A stretch of 64,000 nt of DNA from Choristoneura fumiferana. Its lineage: Eukaryota > Arthropoda > Insecta > Lepidoptera > Tortricidae. Positions 44,893 to 54,079 of the stretch are shown here, in pieces. The translations under genes and the position numbers were made by a program. The notes under the pieces were generated by a model. It made no database searches. It was given only the letters and a program-made list of their open reading frames with translations, and was not told where the DNA came from. The stretch spans positions 23,107,695 to 23,171,694 of the forward strand of contig NC_133472.1 of NCBI RefSeq assembly GCF_025370935.1. The letters run 5' to 3'. Each line of letters opens with the position of its first letter. Within the stretch, counting starts at the first letter, position 1.

Positions 44893-44929
44893 TGACCACT
44901 TTAGCATGGTAGTAACTACGAAAAGTAAC

Positions 44930-46040
44930 TATAAATATAACCTGAATAATAGCAAGACCATCAACCAAGACAAGAAACCGTGGTCAGAATCTCGGTAATT
45001 TCTCAATTTATCGTACACATATTATGAACACTTGAAAGGCGTTTGGCTCGTATTATAATATGCGAACAGTTATCCAAGACCCTGCTTCTAATTATCAATA
45101 AAATACTTATAGATTTTATAGGTCGTAGTAAAATTTTCGAGTAAAGTACAGTTGGTACAAAATTTCGTGACTCGATAAAAAAATGTGAATATTACTCGAA
45201 GGAGTACCCCGATCGGGTAGCTAAGTGTCGCAATAGACTTTCGCTAGCTGGCGCTGTCTATTTGAGTGTGTGCGTGAGCTCCTAGTGTCCGTATACGGCC
45301 GCAATTGACGTTCAAAGTAAAGCACCTCGTTTGCGGCTTTGGCGGAATATTTCATTTCGAGTGTGGGGTCAAAAAATCGGTTACGCTTAGATACTCCCGC
45401 CATTAGTTTTTGGTGAAATAATTCTTCATAATTTACGAAAAAAACCTGAAAAAAGGAACTATTGATAACAGCGCCATCTAACGGGACATTGCTCATGAGC
45501 TAACCAGGAGCTTACCCCTTAACTGTCAAAAATGTACTCTTGCTAAGGTTAACCTACAGGCTTATGCATGGGGTAATGGCAAAATGACGGGCTACTTTAG
45601 GGTTACTACAGGGTATAACTCACTCACGAAACAACTTACATAATTAAAAAAATATTCGAAGTAAATGATTACAAAACCATTCATCAATATTATCATCATT
45701 GAAGCTCATAACCTAACTCATTTGACGAAGGCGGGCCTGCTATAGATACTACCCGCCTGGAACTGCAATGGCGCAATCCGCACCAGAATGGCGACTGTTT
45801 AGTAGGTAACTACCTACCATCTTTTCCATAAAGATGAGACCCAGCAGCCCCAACCTCACAGGACATTCGTAGCGGGACACCCCTATAGGAAATAAATGGG
45901 ACACCCCGAGTTAAATACTTAAGTACTTACTTTTTTACTTTTTACTGGCTATCTTTTACTTTAATACTATCTAGCCCCAAATTCGCTGGGCCCCTTGGGC
46001 TCCTAAGGTAGCTCTAGCAACAGCAACTGTAGGTATAAAT
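44930..46040. other. No gene recognised
   Basis: Contains a possible decayed element at 45221-45500 (minus frame reading MAGVSKRNRFFDPTLEMKYS) bounded by GCTGGCGCTGTC and GCGCCATCTAACGG, but no supportable gene. Confidence 0.3.
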
Positions 46041-46697
46041 GGTTACATATTTGAATATCGAAAATTAAAATACCTACGGTTAAAATGTTGATGTTCAAAA
46101 TATCGAAAATTAAACTATCGATTGTCTCACAATATCGAAAGTTGTTATACCTATGGTCAAAATGTCTAAGATTGAAATGTCGATTGATCGAATGAGATTA
46201 TCGATAACCAATATATCTAAGTTGAGTAAATGTAACCAATATACATGTATTTGAATGTCGAAAATTAAAATATCGTACATAGAAATCTGCTTTATTTATT
46301 GGTCCTTTCTCTTAATAGCATTTATTTCACATAATCTAGTCATTTTTAGCGTTGTTGTGGTCACAGTTCTAACCTAACCGAACCAAATATTTTTGGTAAT
46401 TCATGTTCAATAGGTAGGTTAGGTTAGTATTGCGTTAAGGAGCTCGGCGCGAAGCTTAGTTCATACCTACATAGGATATTCATGATACTCTGTACTTCGA
46501 TATTTTGGACTTCGAATTTATATCTTTCGATGTCACTTTTGTAGATAAATATATTTTCGATTATTGGACGCACCTAGATTATCTAACCATTCGACAATAT
46601 AAACTTTCGTTATTTTAGTTTTCGATATTTTAATTTTCGATATTTTGAACAAAGACCCGTTGACCCGACCCGACTTTCGATATTCAAATATGTAACC
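46041..46697. mobile_element. TIR element with TATCGAAAATTAAAA subrepeats
   Basis: Ends GGTTACATATTTGAATATCG and the mirror CGATATTCAAATATGTAACC, flanked by TATAAAT on both sides (46034-46040, 46699-46705). The interior repeats ATATCGAAAATTAAAAT in both orientations at least ten times. It lies 50 bp from a cyclase exon, so within an intron. Confidence 0.75.
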
Positions 46698-46749
46698 CTA
46701 TAAATACCTACTCTTACCACGTGGAACAGCAAATTAAATGTGCATTCAC

Positions 46750-46886
46750 CTGAAACATCAATAAACATGAGAGCAGTCTCGTACCGCCGCACGGAATGAT
46801 CCGAGTGCTCATTGATGATCTCATCTGGCACCATAGAAGCGATGATGCTGACACGCGTCGTCTTCTGCATGGTGTCGCCCTCGTTA
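46750..46886 (-). CDS. Soluble adenylyl cyclase (ADCY10-like), second exon seen
   Basis: A 137-bp minus-strand exon from acceptor TTCATCAG to donor GTGAAT. It reads NEGDTMQKTTRVSIIASMVP, DEIINEHSDHSVRRYETALM, FIDVS and ends on the first base of the next glycine. The ALMFIDVSG segment is the start of the class III cyclase domain, and its aspartate is the first metal-binding residue. The incoming phase (one base) matches exon 48153-48300, whose last two bases complete a tyrosine. This is good evidence that the two exons are spliced together. The next exon should begin with the phenylalanine and threonine after this glycine. Confidence 0.85.
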
Positions 46887-47018
46887 CTGATGAAACCATT
46901 ACAGTTTACATAAAACGCGGATTTATACACAGACAGCCTACAAGTAGCGATGGATGACAGGAGTGGAATGTCTGTAGGTATAGTGTAGAAAGATACCTAG
47001 GTAGGAGTCTTGTGTAAA

Positions 47019-47076
47019 ACTACTACGAAATTCGAAGATCGTGTCGTTCGGTCCCTCTGACACTTATACTATTTGG
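47019..47076 (+). repeat. Half copy of the ACTACGAAACTCGAA foldback
   Basis: ACTACTACGAAATTCGAAG through GGTCCCTCTGACACTTATAC; the second arm is absent. Confidence 0.65.
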
Positions 47077-47862
47077 GCCAATCAACTATTTTAACGACAC
47101 TTTAGGCGTCTCCTGCGTTACCAAAATTGTCTCTGGCGTTACCAAAAATCGTACTTCCAACAAGATATTTCACGGTTTAATAGGTTAAACTTACGTAGGA
47201 TGGCATGTATTCATGCATACTATCTATTAAATTACAAAAAAAACATGTTTACTTAGAAAAATCTGCTATTGTTTAAAAAATGTCGCGGACAGATTAGTGT
47301 CGGTAAAAAAATGATTGGCCCATTTAAGTAAGTGTGTACCAGGTTTAGTTCCGTGATATACAGCTAAGGCTATTATTTCTAGTTTAGGCTGCAGCGACGA
47401 TCAAAGAAATGGACATACATACATACGCTGCTCGGAAAACATCCCTCCTTCGGGCAGTCGGGTAAAAAAACACATTCCTCGCATATATCTGGTACCATCA
47501 GCCAAATATGTGGTCTACCACCTTGTTGTTTCTTAAAAAAAATATGGCTCTGTCCATGGGAGGACAAATTTGCCAGTGTCTAGTAGTTTTTGCCGTTGTA
47601 CGGTAAAAAAATCTAGAAAACGAAATATGAGGTAATGGTGGATGAACGATGACAGCGCGAATCCACCACCACCACCACCTACCACCTTAAAGTTGATAAT
47701 CGTTTGCATGTCATAAAACAATAATGCCAATATAGACGTGTCTGTCAACTTGAAAGTTCGACTTTAGCGACATATTCATTTGATAGGAATTTGTTTGAAA
47801 ATTGATAGACCACTTATTTGGCTGATGGTACCTAAAAAACGCAGCTCCAGCAACAGCTCTAA

Positions 47863-48127
47863 ACGGCGATTTATAATCGGTGATCAGGAATAACAAAAAG
47901 CGATAAAGACGGTCATACTGAATAACTTTTCCCATGGGACCAATACGAAAATCGGGAAAAAAAACCCTGCTTTCATTCATTGAGGCTGGTGAGGTGCTGA
48001 GGTTTTCTATGAAATAGCTGTTTTTTTTACCCGGATTTTCGTATTGGTCCCATGGGAAAAGTTGTTCAGTATGACCGTCCTTATAGCTTTGTGTTATTCC
48101 TGATTGATCACAGATTAAAAATCATCG
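47863..48127. repeat. 265-bp palindrome with about 100-bp arms
   Basis: GATCAGGAATAACAAAAAGC and ACTTTTCCCATGGGACCAAT in the left arm are mirrored by ATTGGTCCCATGGGAAAAGT and GTGTTATTCCTGATTGATC at the right. It lies in the intron between the first two cyclase exons, 26 bp from the exon. Confidence 0.85.
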
Positions 48128-48152
48128 TGTATAAATCTAAGTAAACCATTAC

Positions 48153-48300
48153 TAGGGTTGTTTGATAGTCTCCTTGTTCCGATGTCGTTCGCGAGGGCTC
48201 AATATCTCTCCGCTGTCCTGCTTTATCTGGTTACGAGCCTGCTTCACCATGGCTCGCAGGTACTCGCTATATTTTTCATCTTGACTGCGTTGTGGTGCAC
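48153..48300 (-). CDS. Soluble adenylyl cyclase (ADCY10-like), first exon seen (N-terminal linker)
   Basis: A 148-bp minus-strand exon after acceptor ATTTTAG, opening mid-codon and reading APQRSQDEKYSEYLRAMVKQ, ARNQIKQDSGEILSPRERHR, NKETIKQP. It ends on two bases before donor GTAATG and joins the exon at 46886 in phase. The content is a charged, probably helical linker ahead of the first cyclase domain. An upstream exon with the start codon must exist, ending on one base; I did not find it. Assignment rests on the phase match to the clearly cyclase-like next exon and on exon-like composition. Confidence 0.65.
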
Positions 48301-48578
48301 CTAAAATACGTTACGTCCGAAAAAGATGGCAAGGCAGTCAGCTGTTCCTACTCAATCTGCTGCATTTTGCTACAACAGATTTGTGACCCATAAAAAACAA
48401 AGCTTGAATATGACTGGCTCAAGTAATCTCTACGGCTCGGTAGAGTCGGCACACAAGTTCATCTCCAACGTTTTCATACAGCCAGAAATTATTCGTAGTC
48501 AGAAGTGGATGGGCGGTTACATCGCTCAAAATGATCTACACACGACTCTACACCTCAGAGGAAGTAAACTACATTGTA

Positions 48579-48853
48579 CCCTTAGTGTAAGTTTTCGGTT
48601 ACAAAATACGTCTCGATCACGTTCGCGTTAAAATCTCAATTTATATGGAAACATGAACAGCTGGGCTACTACGAAACTTGAAACTCGAAGTTCGTGTCGT
48701 GCGGTCCCTCTGACGCTTATACTATTTAATATTCGTAGTAGCCCTGCAGCGCCTCTAGCGGAACGTTTGCGATGTTCGTGTATCCATACAAATTGTGACT
48801 TTAACGCGAACGCGATCGAGACGTATTTTGTAACCGAAAACTTACACTAAGGG
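48579..48853. mobile_element. Element with 54-bp inverted ends holding a foldback copy
   Basis: Arms 48579-48632 and 48800-48853 match at 53 of 54 positions (CCCTTAGTGTAAGTTTTCGG at the outer end). A partial ACTACGAAACTCGAA foldback (48662-48745) sits inside. No clear target duplication. Confidence 0.85.
48662..48745. repeat. ACTACGAAACTCGAA foldback, partial
   Basis: GGGCTACTACGAAACTTGAA to ATTCGTAGTAGCCCT; the right arm is shortened. Confidence 0.75.
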
Positions 48854-48908
48854 CACTGATCATTTTGCGCACAACTACCATCTACTTCTGCTGCTAACAG
48901 ATGCAGAA

Positions 48909-49037
48909 GGCCTACTCCGAAAATCGAATTTCTTGTCGTACCGTCGCTCTCGCTCTCACTCGCGTATTAAATAGTATAAGTGTCAGAGGGACGGATGGAA
49001 CGGCATGAACTTCGATTTTAGAATTTCGTAGTAGCCT
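48909..49037. repeat. ACTACGAAACTCGAA foldback
   Basis: Ends GCCTACTCCGAAAATCGAA and AATTTCGTAGTAGCC around TATTAAATAGTATAAGTGTC. Confidence 0.7.
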
Positions 49038-49051
49038 CGCTGCGCGCTGTA

Positions 49052-49182
49052 GTCACCTGCATTAATATCTGCCACAGCGGAGCATGCAAAAATATCTTGA
49101 CTCGTCCTACCAGCCCTAGAAATAGAGTCGTATCAGATAGTTATACACGCTTTGTTGTGTTAGATATTGGTGCTGGTGACTG
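49052..49182 (-). mobile_element. MITE-A, copy 3 (reverse)
   Basis: Reverse-oriented 131-bp copy, ending GCTGGTGACTG before TA. Two terminal bases are lost at the left. It contains GCCACAGCGGAGCATGCAAA, mirroring copy 1. Confidence 0.8.
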
Positions 49183-49271
49183 TACCTACTATAATGGCTC
49201 CGAAGTACTGAGCATACCTACAATAAAGAGTATCTAGAAAATGGATGGAAAAGAGAATAAATGGACTGTCA

Positions 49272-49420
49272 TTTTTACTTTTACGTTACTCCCTTTACAA
49301 ATTATACTTACTATAAAACAAAAAAAAAACTATTAGGGCTGGGAATCGAACCCGTTCCTCATCATTCCGTGATGCGTGCTTCACTACGAACAAATAAGGT
49401 GCTTCACCATCTACACCTAC
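49272..49420 (-). mobile_element. tRNA-derived SINE, copy 3 (minus, diverged)
   Basis: GGGCTGGGAATCGAACCCG (B-box complement) and TCATTCCGTGATGCGTGC parallel copy 2. The A-box region is altered. Confidence 0.65.
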
Positions 49421-49995
49421 CACGAGCAGTTGCCATATCCTTAGCCTTACTATTATTACAAACCAGAAAGTATCTGTCTGTCTGCTACATCTACAAGTAA
49501 AACCGCTGAGCTGATATAAATGGACTGGTATGAATGAAGGTAGCTCGAGACCTAAGGACGAAGGATAGTTTATCCCGGAAAAATGCATTGTCCCCGCGGG
49601 ATAACGATACTTTTACACGAAGTCTTCGCGGACAAAAAGCTGGTAGGTAAATTATATAATAAATATGTACCTACATACCTTACTAAATATAGATATTTGT
49701 AGCTTTATCTGTAAAAATATACACAGTCTTTACTTACTGCTCGTGCTGCTTTTACTAGCTTTTTTTTCCATCGAATAATATCTAGACAGATAAGTTTTAT
49801 TTAAATACAGTTAGTATGAAACAAGCACACCTGTGCAAGAATTGACAGAAGTCTCTCGTGAACCACTGACAATAACCAAACAATAACATTTTAAAAAATA
49901 TATCCTATTTTCATAAACACATGACTTTACCAAAGTCTAAGAACTTTTTCTTACATTGTGACTTTATCTTTGTTCTTAGTTTGGACCAAGTCTGT

Positions 49996-50095
49996 AGGGC
50001 TACTACGAAACTCGAATTTCTTATCGTACTTATACTATTTAATACGAGAGCGAGAGGGACGGTACGATACGAACTTCGAGTTTCGTAGTAGCCCT
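49996..50095. repeat. ACTACGAAACTCGAA foldback, near-complete 100-bp copy
   Basis: AGGGCTACTACGAAACTCGA at the left is mirrored by TCGAGTTTCGTAGTAGCCCT at the right. The best-preserved copy of the family here. Confidence 0.85.
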
Positions 50096-50159
50096 GCTGA
50101 TTGTCTAACGTGAAAAAAAAAACAATGGTAAGCGTGAAGTTCAAAGAGTATTAGTAGGT

Positions 50160-50300
50160 ATAGAGGTGAAGTTCCCAAACCGAACTGGACTCGCGTGCCG
50201 CGTGAAAATGGCTCATGCCCTCCGATTCTGAGAAATTTGCAGTGGGACGTACCTACTTATAATAAGCAATATAGTCATATAGGCTGAGATAAGGTGTTAA
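50160..50300 (+). repeat. Decayed RTE 3' end
   Basis: GTGAAGTTCCCAAACCGAAC, CTCGCGTGCCGCGTG and GCAGTGGGACGTACC parallel 18358-18470, with a short insertion. Confidence 0.5.
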
Positions 50301-50419
50301 CCGCTAGCTCTGATGATTCGTCATAACATTTTTTACTTACCAAGTTGTTTTCTCGTAAACCATGTTTACAGTATATAGGTACTCGTGATCGAATAGATTT
50401 GAAATTTGCTATATGTATA

Positions 50420-50575
50420 GATACTTATCGGTCAAGGACTATGACTATTCATGAGCCACCATGGAAACTTCAAAAGAAGTCATTACAATTTTCCCAATTC
50501 CAAATGCGATGTCACTATGACGTTTACTGTGAAATGGTTCCATGGAGGCTCAGGAATTAAAGTCCTTGACCGTAC
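50420..50575. repeat. Inverted-end repeat
   Basis: CGGTCAAGGACTATGAC pairs with GTCCTTGACCG. GAGCCACCATGGAAAC pairs with GGTTCCATGGAGGCTC. Internal GCGATGTCACTATGA is shared with 2706-2818. Confidence 0.65.
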
Positions 50576-50689
50576 GGGATCCAAAGCTTCATGGACAGAC
50601 CAGTCAAAGATGGCATGCCAGGTTTTGTCTGTTTAGTTAAGAATGCCGCCTTACCTATAAAGCCCTGCACTTCTAGGCATATTTATATT

Positions 50690-51050
50690 ACTCCAGCCCA
50701 GCACTTCCAGCAGCTGCCGCCTGGGTAGTTGTGCCGGGTCCGGGTAGCAGATGCAGAGGTTTATTAGAAACCAAATTTGATTTAATGGAACTCCAATTGC
50801 TTGGCATATCGTGTAGGACCATTTCATATAATTTGCGTTCAGACTTTCGACGAAACAGTATCATAACAATGTTCGTCATAGACATTGGAGTTGGAGCTGT
50901 TCAGGTGCTCAAAAATATCTGCAATAAACACGCACTTACGCGATTGATAGATAATACAGACGTGATCAGATTTGTCGAGCATCTAAAGTTCGAATCACGT
51001 TCAATGTTCATGATTGCAACTGCACGGCTCCGTCACAATATACGTAACAA
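50690..51050 (-). pseudogene. Unrecognised coding-like segment
   Basis: Minus-strand readings such as RKSERKLYEMVLHDMPSNW and SNKPLHLLPGPGTTTQAAA (50688-50885) and FEHLNSSNSNVYDEHCYDTV in another frame suggest a decayed gene or transposon ORF. A GTAAGT...TTATTGCAG pair at about 50915-50945 resembles a minute intron. No family recognised. Confidence 0.2.
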
Positions 51051-51089
51051 CTAGTACTAGTACTTAGTTGTGTATTGTGGCTCCGTCCA

Positions 51090-51215
51090 TAGGTGGTTAT
51101 CATCATACTGCCACTTCGGTGCTACGGTTTTTACAAGCTTTTTCACTTTGACTAGAAATTTCGTCGCTCCGCGCACCACTTAGCGGCGTACGGTGGCAGT
51201 ATGATAACCACCGCC
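51090..51215. repeat. Inverted-end repeat
   Basis: AGGTGGTTATCATCATACTG at the left is mirrored by CAGTATGATAACCACCG at the right (one three-base indel). Confidence 0.7.
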
Positions 51216-51513
51216 TTACCTACTAGTTCACATGAATCTTTTGTATGGCAATTGCATGGACTTACCCAGGGAGGGGGGAGGGGCAGAGAAGGGTAGCTTC
51301 TCTGAGTAGTAGTCTGTGAGTTAGAGTAGCAGCCCCCCACCCCCCTCCGGACATTGTATTGAATACTTCATACAATTTGTATTATGCATTTACTTCTGAA
51401 AAACCTCGCAAGCCGTGTTGTATAAACGAGAAAACAAGCTCGGGGTTTCAACCTAAAAAAAATTGCTTGTATAAAGCCAATGTTTCTAAAAGATTGCATT
51501 CCAAAGGGACTTT

Positions 51514-51632
51514 GCACACTGCGTTTTTAAAACGCTCGACGCGCGTTTTTATCGATACCAACGCGTTACGCACGTGAGTTGTATGGCTGCTATATGGAAA
51601 GAAAAACGCGGTGTGCAAAGCTCTAAATTTAA
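51514..51632. mobile_element. 119-bp MITE
   Basis: Ends ACTTTGCACACTGCGTTTTT and AAAAACGCGGTGTGCAAAGC are 20-bp inverted repeats with one mismatch. Confidence 0.7.
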
Positions 51633-52470
51633 GATGGAAGAGTTGTTAAATAAAACTTTTATATAAATAAAAATATTTTATTATTATTTATTCACAGATT
51701 TGACTAGAAAATTTTCTCAATTGCACTTTGTGTTTTCTAGTGCCCTAGGTATTTAACTCCATTGTCAGCCGGTTACATTTTCTTCTTTGCAGATTTCAGC
51801 AGCGTTGAGCTGGATACCTATTAGGAATTCTAAGACGCGCCATTGATTTACTTACGTACTGTTTACTTTCGTGAATAGTGAATACCCAATGAAAAGGATG
51901 TATGAAGACCTGCGAAATAGTTGTACCTACCTACTTAATTAACTTAATTATGTACTTAGTTATGTTTGTTTGAACTTAATAATAACTAAACTGATTCATA
52001 AATCGATAAACAAAGTAAAACCAACAAAACAGTTCATGATTTGCCTATTTTCTGTTTGATCAAGTAAAGTTGAATGTAATACTTACCTAGAATCATGTTT
52101 TGAACAGCGTTAGACGTTAGATACTCAATACTTTAGTCAATTTTAATACCTAGTTTTAAATAATCAAATTAATACTTACTTCCCTTTTAGAGAGTCATTA
52201 GAGGAACAGTGTGTAAAGTTTCTAAACATCTGAAAGAAAAATCAAACCGTTTTATGCCCTAACTATTACCTTATTAATTAGTAATTAATTACCTTCTTAA
52301 TTTAGTCCTAGTGATTATGCAAATAAGCCAAAATAATCAATTGACAACATTTCATTGTACTATGAGTCATAAATGTATTTTTTGTTATCTACGGTCTACA
52401 GCATCAACTCGTCGTAAAATCATCTGGACGAAATAGCAACTAGGCTATAACCTAACCAACAAAGTTTGAA
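51633..52470. other. No gene recognised
   Basis: AT-rich intergenic sequence without supportable features. Confidence 0.3.
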
Positions 52471-52693
52471 AACCCCCGACATTGTTACTTCGAAGTTCAA
52501 TATCTCAAAAACGGCTGAACCGATTTTGATAAAACATGTCTACGAACTATCGCTAGAAACCCTGCTTTCAAATAAAAAAAACCGCATTCAAATCGGTTCA
52601 CCCGTTTAAAAGCTAGGGTACCACAGACAAGACACAGACACACACACACACAGCGGTCAAACTTATAACACCCCTCTTTTTGCGTCGGGGGTT
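52471..52693 (-). mobile_element. CCCCCGAC-ended element, complete 223-bp copy
   Basis: Ends AACCCCCGAC and GTCGGGGGTT. Contains AACGGCTGAACCGATTTTG and CACACACACACAGCGGTC. Non-coding, short and TIR-bounded, hence MITE-like. Larger copy at 9347-10448. Confidence 0.65.
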
Positions 52694-52909
52694 AAAAAAG
52701 TAACTCGTCTATGAAGCAACTCGACAGAAAATCACTTTGTCTACTGTCTTATTATGAATTCGACGTATATGTATGCGAGTGGTCGAAATAGGTTGATCGC
52801 CTAATAAGCAACTCGTCTTATTAGAAAAACTTAAATTAAAAAAAACCCGACACACCAAAAAAAAACGCCGCCAAAAAAGACAACTAAAAAGAAAAAAATA
52901 ATTATGTAC

Positions 52910-53000
52910 TACCTAGCTGTTGCCCGCGACTTCATCTGCGAAGAATTCGTTTATTCCTATCCCGCAGGGACTATGCTGATTTACCGCAAAATTTGCCTAA
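52910..53000 (+). repeat. TAGCTGTTGCCCG repeat flanking hairpin copy 2
   Basis: ACCTAGCTGTTGCCCGCGAC, CTTCATCTGCGAAGAATTCG and GACTATGCTGATTTACCGC are nearly identical to 10119-10200, in the same orientation. Confidence 0.75.
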
Positions 53001-53190
53001 GTTAATTTAGTATAAGTACCTAGTAATCTTTTTTTTTATCTAAGCGTCGTCGGTGTCGGGGGACCGCTAAGGTTAACGGAAAACTAAAGTACATATGTTG
53101 TATTTTTTAAAGTATTAACTTTAGCGGTCCCCCGACGAGCGACGACGCTTAGATAAAAAAAAAATTACTAGGTGCTTATACTAAATTAAC
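53001..53190. repeat. Long hairpin, copy 2 (about 70-bp arms)
   Basis: Arms 53001-53070 and 53121-53190 include GTTAATTTAGTATAAG, TCTAAGCGTCGTCG and GGGGGACCGCTAA, with few mismatches. The loop 53071-53120 is the reverse complement of the loop in copy 1. Confidence 0.9.
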
Positions 53191-53279
53191 TTCTAGGCTA
53201 ATTTACTTTTTAGACGAATTGCCAATTTGTCAACATGAATTTAAGACAATAGAGTCCGGTTACTTTTTGGGCTACCTGA

Positions 53280-53681
53280 TAATGAGGGCTATCGTTTTTT
53301 GTCTCACTAGATGGCGCACTGTTGCGTGAGGTTTTTAAGTATGGCTTTCAAAGTCTGTTATTACGGGCGTGAAAACAAAGTTTAGATTCAAATCAATTTA
53401 ATACACCCTAAAACCGTACCATAAAAATATCGAGTATGCCACAGTATTGCATAGTCCCCGTTTTGTTCGGAAAAAAGGGAGGACAAAGGTTTCCGAAAGA
53501 CAAAACTGTCTCAAAACACAGACATTCATTGCCCCGGAACGCATATTTGCCATAATTAATTTCAGATATTGCAAAATATTCACAATATTATTCCAATTAT
53601 AAATAAACCCGCGTAGCTCACCCAAAAACTATGACATTTGACATTTCGGAGACCTCACGCTACACTAGCGCCTCTAGCGCC
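53280..53681 (+). mobile_element. THAP-type repeat, copy 3
   Basis: Plus-strand reading from about 53435: MPQYCIVP, then after a probable frameshift GKKGGQRFPKDKTVSKH, resembling a THAP finger start and FPKD block. Ends carry GGCGCACTGTTGCGTGAGGT against the mirror ACCTCACGCTACACTAGCGC. Confidence 0.5.
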
Positions 53682-54079
53682 ACACTTATAAAAAAAAAGC
53701 AGAGGCTCCCTGCGACAGGGCTGGTTGTATGTACAGTACAGAGTGTCACACACGAACTTGTCAAGTTAGGTATGTATAATACTATAGAGCTATATCATGC
53801 TGTTGCTGACTAAGGTCGTCTGAAGTGAGCTGAAGAACATTTCTCTAATAAAACTAAAACATAAATTTTGTAGGAGATATTTAGTTGATTTCTCCTTCAA
53901 CTTTTTCTACTCTAACTTGTGGAACTCCTTAATTACCTACTTACTATATGTAAGTATAAACGTCAGTAAAAAGTGTATATCCCAGAAAAAAAAGAAGTGT
54001 AATAGTGTGTCCCAGCTTTTTAAAAGTAAGGAAAACATATGTCAGTAAAGTAAATAAATTTAAGCAATCACGAGTGGAG

